From Phycisphaerales bacterium (GTDB lineage Bacteria > Planctomycetota > Phycisphaerae > Phycisphaerales > UBA1924): a stretch of 64,000 nt of DNA. The position numbers were made by a program, and so were the translations under genes. Where the stretch lies: NCBI GenBank assembly GCA_016793015.1, contig JAEUJD010000135.1:1-64000 (forward strand), written 5' to 3'. The notes under the pieces are model-generated. The model saw nothing but the letters and a program-made list of their open reading frames with translations, did not search any database and was not told the origin of the DNA. Every line of letters starts with the position of its first letter. The stretch's first letter is position 1. Shown here one piece after another: positions 8,366 through 17,348 of this stretch.

Positions 8366-9610
8366 TCAGAAGCTGCACAGCAGGCGGTTGTAGGCCTGGG
8401 CGAAAAGCGTGAAATCCGCGTCGTCCACGGCGCCATCGAGGTTGAGGTCGGCGGGACAGCCGACGGGCATCGCGGGGTCGGCGCAGTCGAGGATGTTGTA
8501 GCCGACGAGGAAGCCGGTGAAATCGGCATCATCGACGGCGGCATCACAGTTGAAGTCGGCGCGGCAGAGCGCGAACGGGATGTTGGGTGTGGTGAAACTG
8601 CCGTAGGCGTTGGTCACCACGCACGAGTAGTTGCCTTCGTCCTGCGCTCCGGCGTTTGAAAGCAGGAGCGAGAAGGTGGCGGCGGTGGGGTTGAGGTTGG
8701 TGTCGATCGGGTTGCCGTTTTTGTACCACTTGTAGGTGAACGGGTCCGTGCCGACGCCGTAGACGTTGATGGTCGTGCTGCCGCCGGGGCAGATGCCGGC
8801 GTACTGCTGCGCGAGCGCCCGTGCCGGAAGGAACCCGAAGGCAAGCCCTCGGGCCTGGAAGTTGTCGGCGAGCAACGGGCCGTTGACGTAGGAATTACCG
8901 ACGAGCTTGATGAGCCGCCGACCGTCGCCGTCGATGAACCAGACGTCGCCGTTGGCGGGGTTGATCGCGGCGTCGAACCAGTTGGCCTTGGCGGGCGGCG
9001 AAGCAAACGCGCCGAACGCGGGATTGGGAAGGAGCGTGGTCAGGTTTTTCACGCGCGGTGCGGAGGTCGCATTGAGATCAAAGAAGAGATCCTGGGTGGC
9101 GGAACTCGCGATGTAATCCAGATCAGAAATGCCGGCGAGTGCTCCGGTCGTCGAGAGGACCGCGCCGTTGAGCGGGTTGACGAGCGCGAGGCGGTTGGTG
9201 CCGAAGTTTCCGAATGCCCCGAAACTGACGAGGAGCGCGTTGTGGCGAGGGGAATACTCGATGCCCTCGGCGTAGGACGTATTGAGCGGCGTGCCGTAGG
9301 CCATCGTGGCGGATGTGCCGGTCGTCGGATTGATCTTCATGTAGAGCGAGGCGGAGTTCGCCGTCCCGTCCACATAGAGAGACGCGGCGAGTGTGTTGTC
9401 GGGGAGGGCAGCAAGGAATCGCATCTCACGCCCGGCGGGCACTGTCACGGACATGTAGGGAAGGTGCGCGCCGCTGTTTGGGTCCACGATGAAGAGATCG
9501 ACGTTGGTGCCGCTGGTGGGGCTCGATGCGATCATGGTCTGGGCGTGCGCGGAAGCGGCTGCGCCGGCGAGCATGGCAAGAACGGTGAGCGTGCGGGGAA
9601 CGGATCGCAT
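8366..9610 (-). CDS. Secreted protein, beta-propeller-like region plus Ig-like domain and dockerin-like tail (paralogue 1)
   Basis: 414 residues with signal peptide (cleavage near SAHAQ). Residues about 25-290 are rich in short strand motifs such as LFIVDPNSGAHLPYMSV, AEGIEYSPRHNALLVSFG, RLALVNPLNGAVL and DVWFIDGDGRRLIKLVG, which suggests a beta-propeller of the YncE or NHL kind; no family is certain. Residues about 295-350 are Ig-like (FTYKWYKNG, then DEGNYSCVVTNAYG). The dockerin-like tail has an extra Cys inside the first loop (DFNCDAAVDD) and ends LLCSF. It is the tandem paralogue of the gene at 9671-10936, with a 60-base gap and the same domain order. Confidence 0.7.
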   Translation of the reverse strand: MRSVPRTLTVLAMLAGAAASAHAQTMIASSPTSGTNVDLFIVDPNSGAHLPYMSVTVPAGREMRFLAALPDNTLAASLYVDGTANSASLYMKINPTTGTSATMAYGTPLNTSYAEGIEYSPRHNALLVSFGAFGNFGTNRLALVNPLNGAVLSTTGALAGISDLDYIASSATQDLFFDLNATSAPRVKNLTTLLPNPAFGAFASPPAKANWFDAAINPANGDVWFIDGDGRRLIKLVGNSYVNGPLLADNFQARGLAFGFLPARALAQQYAGICPGGSTTINVYGVGTDPFTYKWYKNGNPIDTNLNPTAATFSLLLSNAGAQDEGNYSCVVTNAYGSFTTPNIPFALCRADFNCDAAVDDADFTGFLVGYNILDCADPAMPVGCPADLNLDGAVDDADFTLFAQAYNRLLCSF

Positions 9611-9670
9611 GATGGGGCCTTTCGGATGGAGCCGGCGAGCGGCGTCTGCAGACCAGAGCGGAATCCGCTC

Positions 9671-10936
9671 TCAGGCCCCGCAGAGAAGCCGGTTGTAAGC
9701 CTGCACAAACAGCGTGAAATCGGCATCATCCACGACGGCATCGCTGTTGAGGTCGGCCGGGCAGCCAGCGGGCATGGCCGGGTCGGCGCAATCGAGCATG
9801 TTGTACGCGGAGAGGAAGCCGATGAAATCGGTGTCGTCCACGCCTCCGTCGCAGTTGAAATCGGCGCGGCAGAGGATGAAGGGGACGGCATCGGAAATGT
9901 GCTGCCCGCAGGCGTTGGTGATGACGCAGACGTAATCGGCTTCGAGCGTCGCATTCGCCGGTCCGAGTTCAAGATCGGGCTTCAGCGCGGTCGGATTGGC
10001 GATCGGATCGATATCGATGTTGTTTCGGCGCCACTTATAGCTGAACGGGGGTGTGCCGACGGCGTGAGCGCTGATGATGGATGAGGAACCGGAACAAGCG
10101 CCGGCATACGCGGGCATGATTGACTTGGGTGGAAGGTTGGCCCATGCGAGGCCTCGGATGGCGGCGCCATCCGCGAGCGTGGCGCCGTTGACGTACGCAT
10201 TGCCGACCAGGCGGACCAGTCGCTTGCCCCCGGTGTCTGTGAAGATGATCTCGCCGGTGGTTGGATGCCGTGCGCCGTCCCAGTAGTTGGTGAGAGACGG
10301 AGGGGATGCAAAGCTCGCGAATGCTGGTGTCGGCATTAACGCGGTCAGTCGCTTGACACGCCCCGAGGCCGAAGTGGCGTTGTAATCGATGAACAGATCG
10401 TCTGTGTCGGTGCTGAGGATGTAATCCATGTCGCTGATACCAGCGAGCGCGGTGGTAGATGAGATGACCGCTCCGTTTGCCGGGTTGATGAGGGCAAGGC
10501 GAGTGGTGCCGAAGTTGTTCAGCGCGCCGAACGAGATGAGGATTGCACCGTGTCGTGGCGAGTAGTCCATGCCTTCGGCGTAGAGTGTGCCGACAGGCGC
10601 GCCGTAGTTCATGATGTTCACTGTCGAGGTCAGCGGGTCGATCGTGACCAATTGAGAAGTGACGTTTGCAGAACCGATGTCGCGGTAGAGGGACGCGGCA
10701 AGTTTGCAGCCGGGGAGTGCCGCGAGGTGATAGAGCAGCCGGGTGCCGGTGGTGTCGTGCGGGACGCGCATGTAGAAATCGTGTGTGCCGGTCGTGGGAT
10801 CGATGACGATGAGGTCGCTTCCGGTGGCACCTGCTTCGGGCGGCATGGCACCGATGAGGGACTGGGCATCGGAATATTGAGCGAGCGCGCCCGCAATCAA
10901 AGCGGTGAACGCGAGAAGACCTTTGGGCTGCATCAT
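9671..10936 (-). CDS. Secreted protein, beta-propeller-like region plus Ig-like domain and dockerin-like tail (paralogue 2)
   Basis: 421 residues. I use the ATG at 10936 (MMQPKG) because AGGAGG lies just upstream; the next ATG at 10933 is equally possible, and the longer ORF from 10957 lacks an SD. Signal peptide ends near YSDAQS. It is collinear with the 8366-9610 gene: AEGMDYSPRHGAILISFG, RLALINPANGAVI, LAGISDMDYI, then an Ig-like unit (FSYKWRRNN, YVCVITNACG). The tail has DFNCDGGVDD in loop 1 and ends LLCGA. A local duplication explains the pair. Function unknown; an extracellular binding role is likely. Confidence 0.7.
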   Translation of the reverse strand: MMQPKGLLAFTALIAGALAQYSDAQSLIGAMPPEAGATGSDLIVIDPTTGTHDFYMRVPHDTTGTRLLYHLAALPGCKLAASLYRDIGSANVTSQLVTIDPLTSTVNIMNYGAPVGTLYAEGMDYSPRHGAILISFGALNNFGTTRLALINPANGAVISSTTALAGISDMDYILSTDTDDLFIDYNATSASGRVKRLTALMPTPAFASFASPPSLTNYWDGARHPTTGEIIFTDTGGKRLVRLVGNAYVNGATLADGAAIRGLAWANLPPKSIMPAYAGACSGSSSIISAHAVGTPPFSYKWRRNNIDIDPIANPTALKPDLELGPANATLEADYVCVITNACGQHISDAVPFILCRADFNCDGGVDDTDFIGFLSAYNMLDCADPAMPAGCPADLNSDAVVDDADFTLFVQAYNRLLCGA

Positions 10937-10955
10937 GACCCTCCTGAACAGGTTC

Positions 10956-10983
10956 ATTGTCTTCGCGGACGGCTTCTCGTCAA
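10956..10983 (-). promoter_or_regulatory. Candidate promoter for paralogue 2
   Basis: Minus strand TTGACG (10983-10978), 16-base spacer, GACAAT (10961-10956). The predicted start point leaves a short leader that contains AGGAGG before the ATG. Confidence 0.4.
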
Positions 10984-11103
10984 GGAGAATTCGAGCATTG
11001 CACGCCGGCTCGTGTCACAGCGGCCCGTCTGGTGTTATCGGGTTTGTGAAATAAGAAGGATTTCACGCTGCGGCCAGGTGAAGCGGTTCTCGCTTCGAGA
11101 GAG

Positions 11104-12435
11104 TCAGGGACATACCAGCTCGTTGTACGCCTTCGCGAACAGGACGAAGTCGGTGTCGTCGACGAATCCGTCGAAGTTGAAATCTGCGGGACAGGGAGCC
11201 GGCATGTTGATGTCGGCGCAGTCGAGGATGTTGTACGCGCCGACGAACGTGACAAAGTCGGTATCGTCGACGGAGCGGTCGGCGTTCAAGTCACCGATGC
11301 AGAAGGGCGCGAAGGCGCTCCAGGATTCGAGGGCGTTGCCCGTGAAATCGAAGAGCGCGAGATTCTCCCAGGGTGTCGGGAGACCAGGGAAAGCAGCAAA
11401 CTCGGGCGCCCAGTAGCAGACGCCGGCGCCGAGATTGCCCGAGACGCGGCGATGCGCGTCGAAGAGTTTCAGGAGGAAGTCGCGCTGGCCAGAAACGCTT
11501 GCGCCGTACTGCGGCAGCAATTGCGAACTCTGCCAGACGAAATTGTTCTGCGTGTCGGCCCAGCCGAGAGTCCAGGGGTATGCGGTCTCGGCGATGAGCA
11601 CCGGTTTGTTGTAACGGGAGGCGGCGTCCGCAAGGTTCGCGCGCAGGTCTTCGAGCGAGCCGTGCCACCACGGGTAGTACGAAAGCCCGATCATGTCGAA
11701 GGCGACATCGTACTGCTGCGCGCGATCGAAAAAGGCGCGGGTGCCGGCGTTGTCGCCGCCCCGATCGATGTGGAGCATGATGCGGATGTTGTTGCCGCCG
11801 GGCGAGAGCCGAACACCTTCGGCGCCGGCGTTGAGCAGCTCGGCGAGATTCTGCCAGTTGGGATCACCCCAGAAGGAAACCTTGCCGTCATTCCAGAGCA
11901 TGCCGCCGGTGATCTCGTTGCCGAGCTGGACGATGTCGGCGGGCGTGCCCTGTGCCGCGAGCGCGGAGAGTGTTTGAAGGGTGTAGAGCCGCATCGCGAC
12001 TTTGAGTTGAGAGAAGGAAAGCGACGACCAAGACGCGGGCTTGGCCTGCTGGCCGGGGTCGGTCCATGTGTCGGAGTAGTGAAAATCAATCAACAAACGC
12101 ATTCCCGAGTCGTGCACGCGCTGCGCGAGGGCGAGGGTTTGGGATGTGCCGCAGAAGCCGTTGATGGGTGAATGCCAGACACGGAGCCGGATCGTGTTGA
12201 CACCCTTGGAAGCAAAGAAAGCGATCGGGTCCACGGGCGTGCCCTGAACGCGGAAGACACCCCCGAGTGATTCGATCTGGGGGATGAAGGAGCAATCAAC
12301 AGCGCGGATCACTTCCGGTGGATCGGGAACTTCCGAGGCATGAGAGCCTGCAACGAGCATCAGCAGCGCGGCGAAATACGGCGCGCAGGAAGCACGCCGG
12401 AACGAAACAGAAGTGTGGCGATCGGGGAGTTTCAC
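11104..12435 (-). CDS. GH53 arabinogalactan endo-beta-1,4-galactanase with dockerin-like tail
   Basis: Secreted endo-acting galactanase cutting beta-1,4-galactan side chains. GTG at 12435 overlaps the stop of the upstream GH15 gene (GTGA), giving 443 residues with a signal peptide ending near VAGSHA; coupling would explain the lack of an SD. GH53 hallmarks: GVNTIRLRVWHSP, LLIDFHYSDTWTDP, QLGNEITGGMLW with the acid/base Glu at about 174, MIGLSYYPWWHG, and PVLIAETAYPW with the nucleophile Glu at about 283. GVCYWAPEF closes the barrel. The tail (from about 378) has two EF-hand repeats with linker LDCADINMPAPC and ends ELVCP. A later start near the LLMLVAG segment is possible but would truncate the signal peptide. 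Confidence 0.92.
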   Translation of the reverse strand: MKLPDRHTSVSFRRASCAPYFAALLMLVAGSHASEVPDPPEVIRAVDCSFIPQIESLGGVFRVQGTPVDPIAFFASKGVNTIRLRVWHSPINGFCGTSQTLALAQRVHDSGMRLLIDFHYSDTWTDPGQQAKPASWSSLSFSQLKVAMRLYTLQTLSALAAQGTPADIVQLGNEITGGMLWNDGKVSFWGDPNWQNLAELLNAGAEGVRLSPGGNNIRIMLHIDRGGDNAGTRAFFDRAQQYDVAFDMIGLSYYPWWHGSLEDLRANLADAASRYNKPVLIAETAYPWTLGWADTQNNFVWQSSQLLPQYGASVSGQRDFLLKLFDAHRRVSGNLGAGVCYWAPEFAAFPGLPTPWENLALFDFTGNALESWSAFAPFCIGDLNADRSVDDTDFVTFVGAYNILDCADINMPAPCPADFNFDGFVDDTDFVLFAKAYNELVCP

Positions 12436-15400
12436 GGACAAACGAGCAGGTCGTAGGCGGCAGCAAACAGAACGAAATCGGTGTCGTCCACGACGCCGTC
12501 GAAATTCAGGTCGCCCGGGCAGTTCGCGGGCATCGAGGGATCGGCGCAGTCGAGGATGTTGTACGTACTGGCGAAGATGACGAAGTCGGTATCTTCGACG
12601 ACGCCGTCGTTGTTGAGGTCGGCGGGGCAGCCGGTCGCGACGACGAAGTTGGTGATAGAGCCTGCGCCGGTGTCGAGCGCGGAGTTGATGGCGACCGTGC
12701 CGATCGAGGGGCTGTAGGAGAATGAGAAGGGCGAGCCGTTGCGGTAGACGCCGGCGATCGTGCTGTTCGCGGGAATGCGGACGACGGTGTTGACGGAGAG
12801 TGCAAAGCCGCTGTCGTTGCGGAACGAGTGGGTGTAGGTTGGGGCGCTGGGGACGGAAGTGTTCTCGCTCACGGTCAGATCGACCTGATGACGCCTCGCG
12901 CTCGGCTGGTGTTCGAGGATCAGGTTGTTGAACGTCATCGTCGTCCAGGCCGAAGGCAGCTTGGGCTTGAAGTTCATTGTCTGGTTCGGTGCATCGGGGT
13001 CGTATCCGGCAAAGGCCATGACGGAATCGACGAAGGTGCTCATGCTTTCCCACGCGTTGGGCCACGCGGTTTGCAGGACGAAGTTGGGATACTGAACCGA
13101 GTTGTCGTAGCTGATCTGCTCGGCGCCCATGCCGGCCGGGCCGAGGCGGTCGATCATGAGGTCCATGCGCGACTTGTGGTTGTCGATATCGGTCTTGCCG
13201 GGCGTGACGTCGGCACGCTGGGCGTAGTAGAGGCCGTACCAGAGAGTGGAGAGGAACCAGGGGCCGCCGTTCCAGTAGTTGTCGCCCCAGTAGCGGTTGA
13301 TGGTGTTCTGGTGCTGGCCGCCGAAGTTGATGAGCGGGTGGTTGTTGCCGAAGGTGTCGGTCGCGACGCCGTTGATGCGGTCGACGACTTTGGCAACGCG
13401 AGCATCGGTCGCGCTGTGACTCTCGAACGGATACACGATGCCGAGCTGCGAGATGTCGGTGTTCTCGCCGTTCCAGTCGAGTCGCGCGTTGAGTGCGGGG
13501 AGCAGGGCGTTGGCTTTCCCGTTCGCGGTCGCGGCCTCAGAGCCGAGCCCGAGCACGCCGAAGATGTTCGCGGCATCTTTCAGCCCGCGATGCACATTGG
13601 CGTTGCTGTAGATGAACGTGTCGTAGGAGTCTTCCCAGACGTTATTGGAATACATCAGGCCGAAGGCGACCTTCAGGCGCGACGGGTCGCTTACCGATGT
13701 CTGCGTGATGGTGTAGACCGAATCGCGGACCTGATCGACGAACGAGCCGAGAAGGCCGGCGTCGGCGTTCATCTTGTAGTGGAAGTAGAGGCCCCAGGGG
13801 AGCACGGCCGTCTCGTCGATCTGCGGGGCGCCCCAGATCACGTAGCCATCGGTGCTGTACTTCTGCTTCCAGAACCCCTTGCGGGTGCCGTAGAGCGGGT
13901 TGTTGCCGATCGCATTGCCGGGGGGCGTGTTGCCCGCATCCCAGGTTTCGAAGTCGCGATAGCAGGTGTCGCGCATCCACTTGTAGACATTGAACGATTC
14001 GAGCAGGTGGCCGGTGCGGGCGAGCGTGACTGCCGCGTAAACCGCGTCGCGGGGCCAGACGTAGGGATACGCGCCGTTGTGGAAGCCCGCGATCACGCCC
14101 CCGTTCACGGCATCGCAGTGGAGCGCCGTGGCGAGAAGCCCTCGCTTCATGAGCGCGTTGTAGTCGGCATCGGGCGTCGTGACGGTCGTGCCCGAGTCGA
14201 GCCAGTTCGCCCAGTACAGGTCGGTGATCTGGCGGATCAGGCCGATGTCGGTGTTGTAGAGCCAGTTGATGATGTTGGCGGCTTTGATGTTGTATGTCTG
14301 TGTTGCGCCAGCGAAGTCGTCGTGCACGCCGACCATCAGGATGTCGATCGTGACGGGAACTCCTGGAGAAAGCGTCCACTTCAGGCCCATCCAGCCTTGG
14401 CTGTTGTCGGAGGAGGAATCGCGCCAGAATTCGGTGCCGGCGGAGAGCGTATTGCCCCCCGGGCCGTTCACCTTCATCGCGCTGGCGAGATAGAGCGACT
14501 TGTCCTTGGTGTAGCCGCCGGAAGTTGTGGGGTTGTACTCGTTGGGATCGCTGAAGCCGGTGCCCGTGCCGGTGACGACCCGGAAGGTGTTGTCGAAGGC
14601 GACCATCGCGCTGCGGGCGGAATCGACGAACATGCCGTCGTAGTTGTCGCCCCCGTTGAGCGCGGGATCCACATACCAGTAGACGTTGACATCCTGCGCA
14701 TTCGCCGTGTTGTTCGTCAGCGTCAGCCGCTTGATATAGATCTGCTTCTGCGGCTGAAAATTCTGATCCGCGGGCCAGTTGATTCCGGCCGGGGCGAAAT
14801 CGACCTGCAAAACCGCGATATTGTTGCCGTTCGCGTTGAGCGTCTGCGACGTCAGGATCGTGTTGCTGGTCGGGACATACGACTGCTGGATGTTGGTGTA
14901 CGAGACGCCGTTGGGGTTGCTGAGCCAGTGCGTGAGGCCGTCGCCGGGCGTGCGGATGCCGATCATGGCCTGGTTGATGTGCATCTGGCCGCGCCAGCCC
15001 TGGGGGAGGCCGGGCGGAAAGGTGTCGGGGCCGTCGACGTAGCCCTCGTTGCGGGTGCCGACGCCGTAGATGCCGCCGACCGTGGGGAAGTGGAAGTCGT
15101 AGAGCGTGCCGTTGCGATCGAGTTGCCCCGCGCAGAAGTTGTTGCCGAAGATGGCTTCTTCTTTATAGAACGAAATGGGCGGGTAGCCATCGCCGGGGTT
15201 GGCGTTGCCCGCGCCGCGGCCGGGCCAAGCGAGCTTGGTGAAGTAGGAGTATGCAGCGCCGCCGTTGGCGAAGACTTCGCTGCCGTTGAACGGTTTCCAG
15301 GCGCTGATCTTGTACTTGATGTTCTTCGCGTATGCGCGGGTGCCGGGCGGGAGCGTGCCTTTCCACCAGTCGCGCGTGCCGCCGCTGTTTTCGTTGCGGA

Positions 15401-15713
15401 CGAAAGAAATCGTCGCGGCATCGTTTGTGAGAACCTGCGTTGTGCCCGTCGGCGATCCGAACGCGCCGGAAGGGTCGCTGCCGTCGATCGTGTAGTAGAT
15501 GCAGACCTTGTCATATGTGAACTGGAAACTGACGCGGAAGAAGAGGCCGACCGCTTCCTCTTCCCGGGGTACATCGGGCTCGCGCTGGGTGATGCCCGAG
15601 GGCTCGCCGAAGGTCTGGGAAGCGGGCACATGCTCGACGCTGCTGGGCTGGGCAAAGGCGAGGCAGGAAAGGCCCGCAGCGATTGCCGCGGCAAGGAACT
15701 TCTTCGGTGACAT
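12432..15713 (-). CDS. GH15 glucoamylase-like enzyme with dockerin-like tail
   Basis: 1,093 residues; ATG preceded by GAGGAG; signal peptide MSPKKFLAAAIAAGLSCLAFA. Predicted to release glucose from alpha-glucans or related dextrans. An N-terminal all-beta region (about 25-490) precedes an (alpha/alpha)6 GH15 domain (about 500-930). Landmarks: YPYVWPRDAVYAAVTLARTG (substrate-binding Arg-Asp), QIDETAVLPWGLYFHYK (candidate acid Glu), GGPWFLSTLWYGLYYA and GAEQISYD (candidate base Glu). A C-terminal beta region comes before the dockerin-like tail, which ends LLVCP. First gene of a two-gene unit with GH53. The large N-terminal domain is like those of bacterial glucoamylases and glucodextranases; exact specificity cannot be set from sequence. 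Confidence 0.88.
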   Translation of the reverse strand: MSPKKFLAAAIAAGLSCLAFAQPSSVEHVPASQTFGEPSGITQREPDVPREEEAVGLFFRVSFQFTYDKVCIYYTIDGSDPSGAFGSPTGTTQVLTNDAATISFVRNENSGGTRDWWKGTLPPGTRAYAKNIKYKISAWKPFNGSEVFANGGAAYSYFTKLAWPGRGAGNANPGDGYPPISFYKEEAIFGNNFCAGQLDRNGTLYDFHFPTVGGIYGVGTRNEGYVDGPDTFPPGLPQGWRGQMHINQAMIGIRTPGDGLTHWLSNPNGVSYTNIQQSYVPTSNTILTSQTLNANGNNIAVLQVDFAPAGINWPADQNFQPQKQIYIKRLTLTNNTANAQDVNVYWYVDPALNGGDNYDGMFVDSARSAMVAFDNTFRVVTGTGTGFSDPNEYNPTTSGGYTKDKSLYLASAMKVNGPGGNTLSAGTEFWRDSSSDNSQGWMGLKWTLSPGVPVTIDILMVGVHDDFAGATQTYNIKAANIINWLYNTDIGLIRQITDLYWANWLDSGTTVTTPDADYNALMKRGLLATALHCDAVNGGVIAGFHNGAYPYVWPRDAVYAAVTLARTGHLLESFNVYKWMRDTCYRDFETWDAGNTPPGNAIGNNPLYGTRKGFWKQKYSTDGYVIWGAPQIDETAVLPWGLYFHYKMNADAGLLGSFVDQVRDSVYTITQTSVSDPSRLKVAFGLMYSNNVWEDSYDTFIYSNANVHRGLKDAANIFGVLGLGSEAATANGKANALLPALNARLDWNGENTDISQLGIVYPFESHSATDARVAKVVDRINGVATDTFGNNHPLINFGGQHQNTINRYWGDNYWNGGPWFLSTLWYGLYYAQRADVTPGKTDIDNHKSRMDLMIDRLGPAGMGAEQISYDNSVQYPNFVLQTAWPNAWESMSTFVDSVMAFAGYDPDAPNQTMNFKPKLPSAWTTMTFNNLILEHQPSARRHQVDLTVSENTSVPSAPTYTHSFRNDSGFALSVNTVVRIPANSTIAGVYRNGSPFSFSYSPSIGTVAINSALDTGAGSITNFVVATGCPADLNNDGVVEDTDFVIFASTYNILDCADPSMPANCPGDLNFDGVVDDTDFVLFAAAYDLLVCP

Positions 15714-15761
15714 CGGGGTCGACTCCTCTGGGCAGGCGGGAGGGCGAAGGCCTGCACATCA

Positions 15762-15790
15762 ACTATCGCGGAAGGCGGGAGATGGGTCAA
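15762..15790 (-). promoter_or_regulatory. Candidate promoter for the GH15-GH53 unit
   Basis: Minus strand TTGACC (15790-15785), exact 17-base spacer, GATAGT (15767-15762), followed about 45 bases later by GAGGAG and the ATG of the GH15 gene. Good housekeeping-sigma match. Confidence 0.55.
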
Positions 15791-15939
15791 CGAAAAAGCG
15801 GGGAATCCGCCCGATTCGGGCGTGGAACCGGGCCGCTCGCCGCAACCGGTCGCAGGAAGATGCGGGAAGAAGAAAGTCCGATAGACTTGTGCCCTGCCGG
15901 CGACGGAGTCTCTTTCGCCCGCTTCCTCGGAACCCACTC

Positions 15940-17184
15940 ATGCACGCATTGATTTCCAGCCGTCCTGTTCTCTCGCTTGTCCGCACTCTGGCGCTCGGCG
16001 CGGGTCTGGGGCTGACCGCCCTGACCGGCTGCGACCGCGGCAGTTCGCCCAGCAACGCGGGCGCGGGCAAGACCGCTTCGAGCGGAACCCCGGCGCCAGC
16101 GCCCGCAGCGACGGTCGGCGACATCGTGATCGGGCATTACGGCTCGCTGACGGGCGCGGAAGCGACGTTCGGGCTCTCGACCGACAACGGCATCAAGTTG
16201 GCGGTGGAGGAGATCAACGCGGCCGGCGGCGTGACCATCGCGGGCAAGAGCCACAAGCTCGTGCTGAAGTCCGAAGACACCGAAGGCAAGCCGGAAAAGG
16301 CGGGCACGGTCGTGACGAAGTTGATCACGGCGGACAAGGTTGCCGCGGTCATCGGTGAAGTTGCATCGAGCGTCACGCTGGCGGGCGCGCCGGTCGCGCA
16401 GCAGTTCGGCGTCCCGATGATCACGCCCAGCAGCACGAACCCGCAGTGCACGGCGGTGGGCGACATGATTTTCCGCGTCTGCTTTATCGATCCGTTCCAG
16501 GGTTTCGCGTGCGCGAAGTTCGCGGCGAGCGATCTGAAGGCCAAGAAAGCGGCGATCCTGTTCGATCAGGCCGCGGCGTACTCGGTCGGCTTGAAGGATG
16601 AGTTCGAGAAGAACTTCAAGCAGATGGGGGGCGAGATCGTCGCGGTCGAGGCATACACCAAAGGCGAGGCGAACTTCAATCCGCTGCTGACGAAGATCCG
16701 TGAGAAGGGCGCGGAGCTGCTGTTCATCCCGGGTTACTACACCGACGTGGCGAACATCGCGCTGCAGGCGCGGAAGTTGGGAATGAAGATGCCCCTGCTG
16801 GGCGGCGACGGCTGGGATTCATCGGACCTTGCAAAGAACGGCGGCGCGGCGATCGAGGGCAGCTTCTATTCCAACCACTACGCCAGCGACCAGCCGACCC
16901 CGGAGATTCAGGCGTTTGTAACGAAGTACAAGGCAAAGTTCGGCGAGACGCCCGACGGGCTCGCGGCGCTTGGCTACGACGCGGCACGTGTGCTCGCGGA
17001 TTCGATGCAGCGCGCCGGCTCGACCGACGGCAGCAAGCTCCGCGACGCGATCGCAACCACGAAGGATTTCAAGGGCGTGACCGGCACGATCTCGATCAAC
17101 GACAAGCGGGATGCCGTGAAGCCCGCCGTCATCGTTGAGATGAAAGGCGGCAAGCCGGTCTTCCGGGCGCGGGTCGAGCCGTAA
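15940..17184 (+). CDS. livJ: Branched-chain amino-acid ABC transporter substrate-binding lipoprotein
   Basis: 414 residues. The ATG at 15940 is chosen over the open frame from 15499 because it starts a lipoprotein signal (LGLTALTGC, lipid Cys about residue 31) followed by a Ser/Pro/Ala linker. The body is a type I periplasmic binding fold of the Leu/Ile/Val class: IVIGHYGSLTG, GIKLAVEEINAAGGV, KLITADKVAAVIGEV, QQFGVPMITPSSTNP, AAILFDQAAAYSVGLKDEF, PLLGGDGWDS and LAALGYDAARVLADS. It should capture branched-chain or other amino acids for LivHMGF, whose genes start 3.8 kb downstream after three unrelated genes. Divergent from the GH15 gene across 226 bases. Confidence 0.9.
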   Translation: MHALISSRPVLSLVRTLALGAGLGLTALTGCDRGSSPSNAGAGKTASSGTPAPAPAATVGDIVIGHYGSLTGAEATFGLSTDNGIKLAVEEINAAGGVTIAGKSHKLVLKSEDTEGKPEKAGTVVTKLITADKVAAVIGEVASSVTLAGAPVAQQFGVPMITPSSTNPQCTAVGDMIFRVCFIDPFQGFACAKFAASDLKAKKAAILFDQAAAYSVGLKDEFEKNFKQMGGEIVAVEAYTKGEANFNPLLTKIREKGAELLFIPGYYTDVANIALQARKLGMKMPLLGGDGWDSSDLAKNGGAAIEGSFYSNHYASDQPTPEIQAFVTKYKAKFGETPDGLAALGYDAARVLADSMQRAGSTDGSKLRDAIATTKDFKGVTGTISINDKRDAVKPAVIVEMKGGKPVFRARVEP

Positions 17185-17348
17185 GCGCATTCAGATCGCT
17201 CACAATTTATTTCTTGTCCGGGTGCCTCGCGGCTTTCCCATGTGTATTTACGCGCATGGTCCGAGAACGCGACTGTTACACTTGAGAGCTGTTCGCAGTG
17301 GAAAACAGGCGACTTCCGCGGCATGAATCCCCCTCACGGAGGTTTTTC

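Noticed and set aside
12828-15710. 960-codon open frame on the plus strand
   Set aside because: It is the exact antisense of the GH15 gene. Its protein has the Val/Asp/Arg-rich composition typical of a mirror frame in high-GC DNA, with no domain motif.
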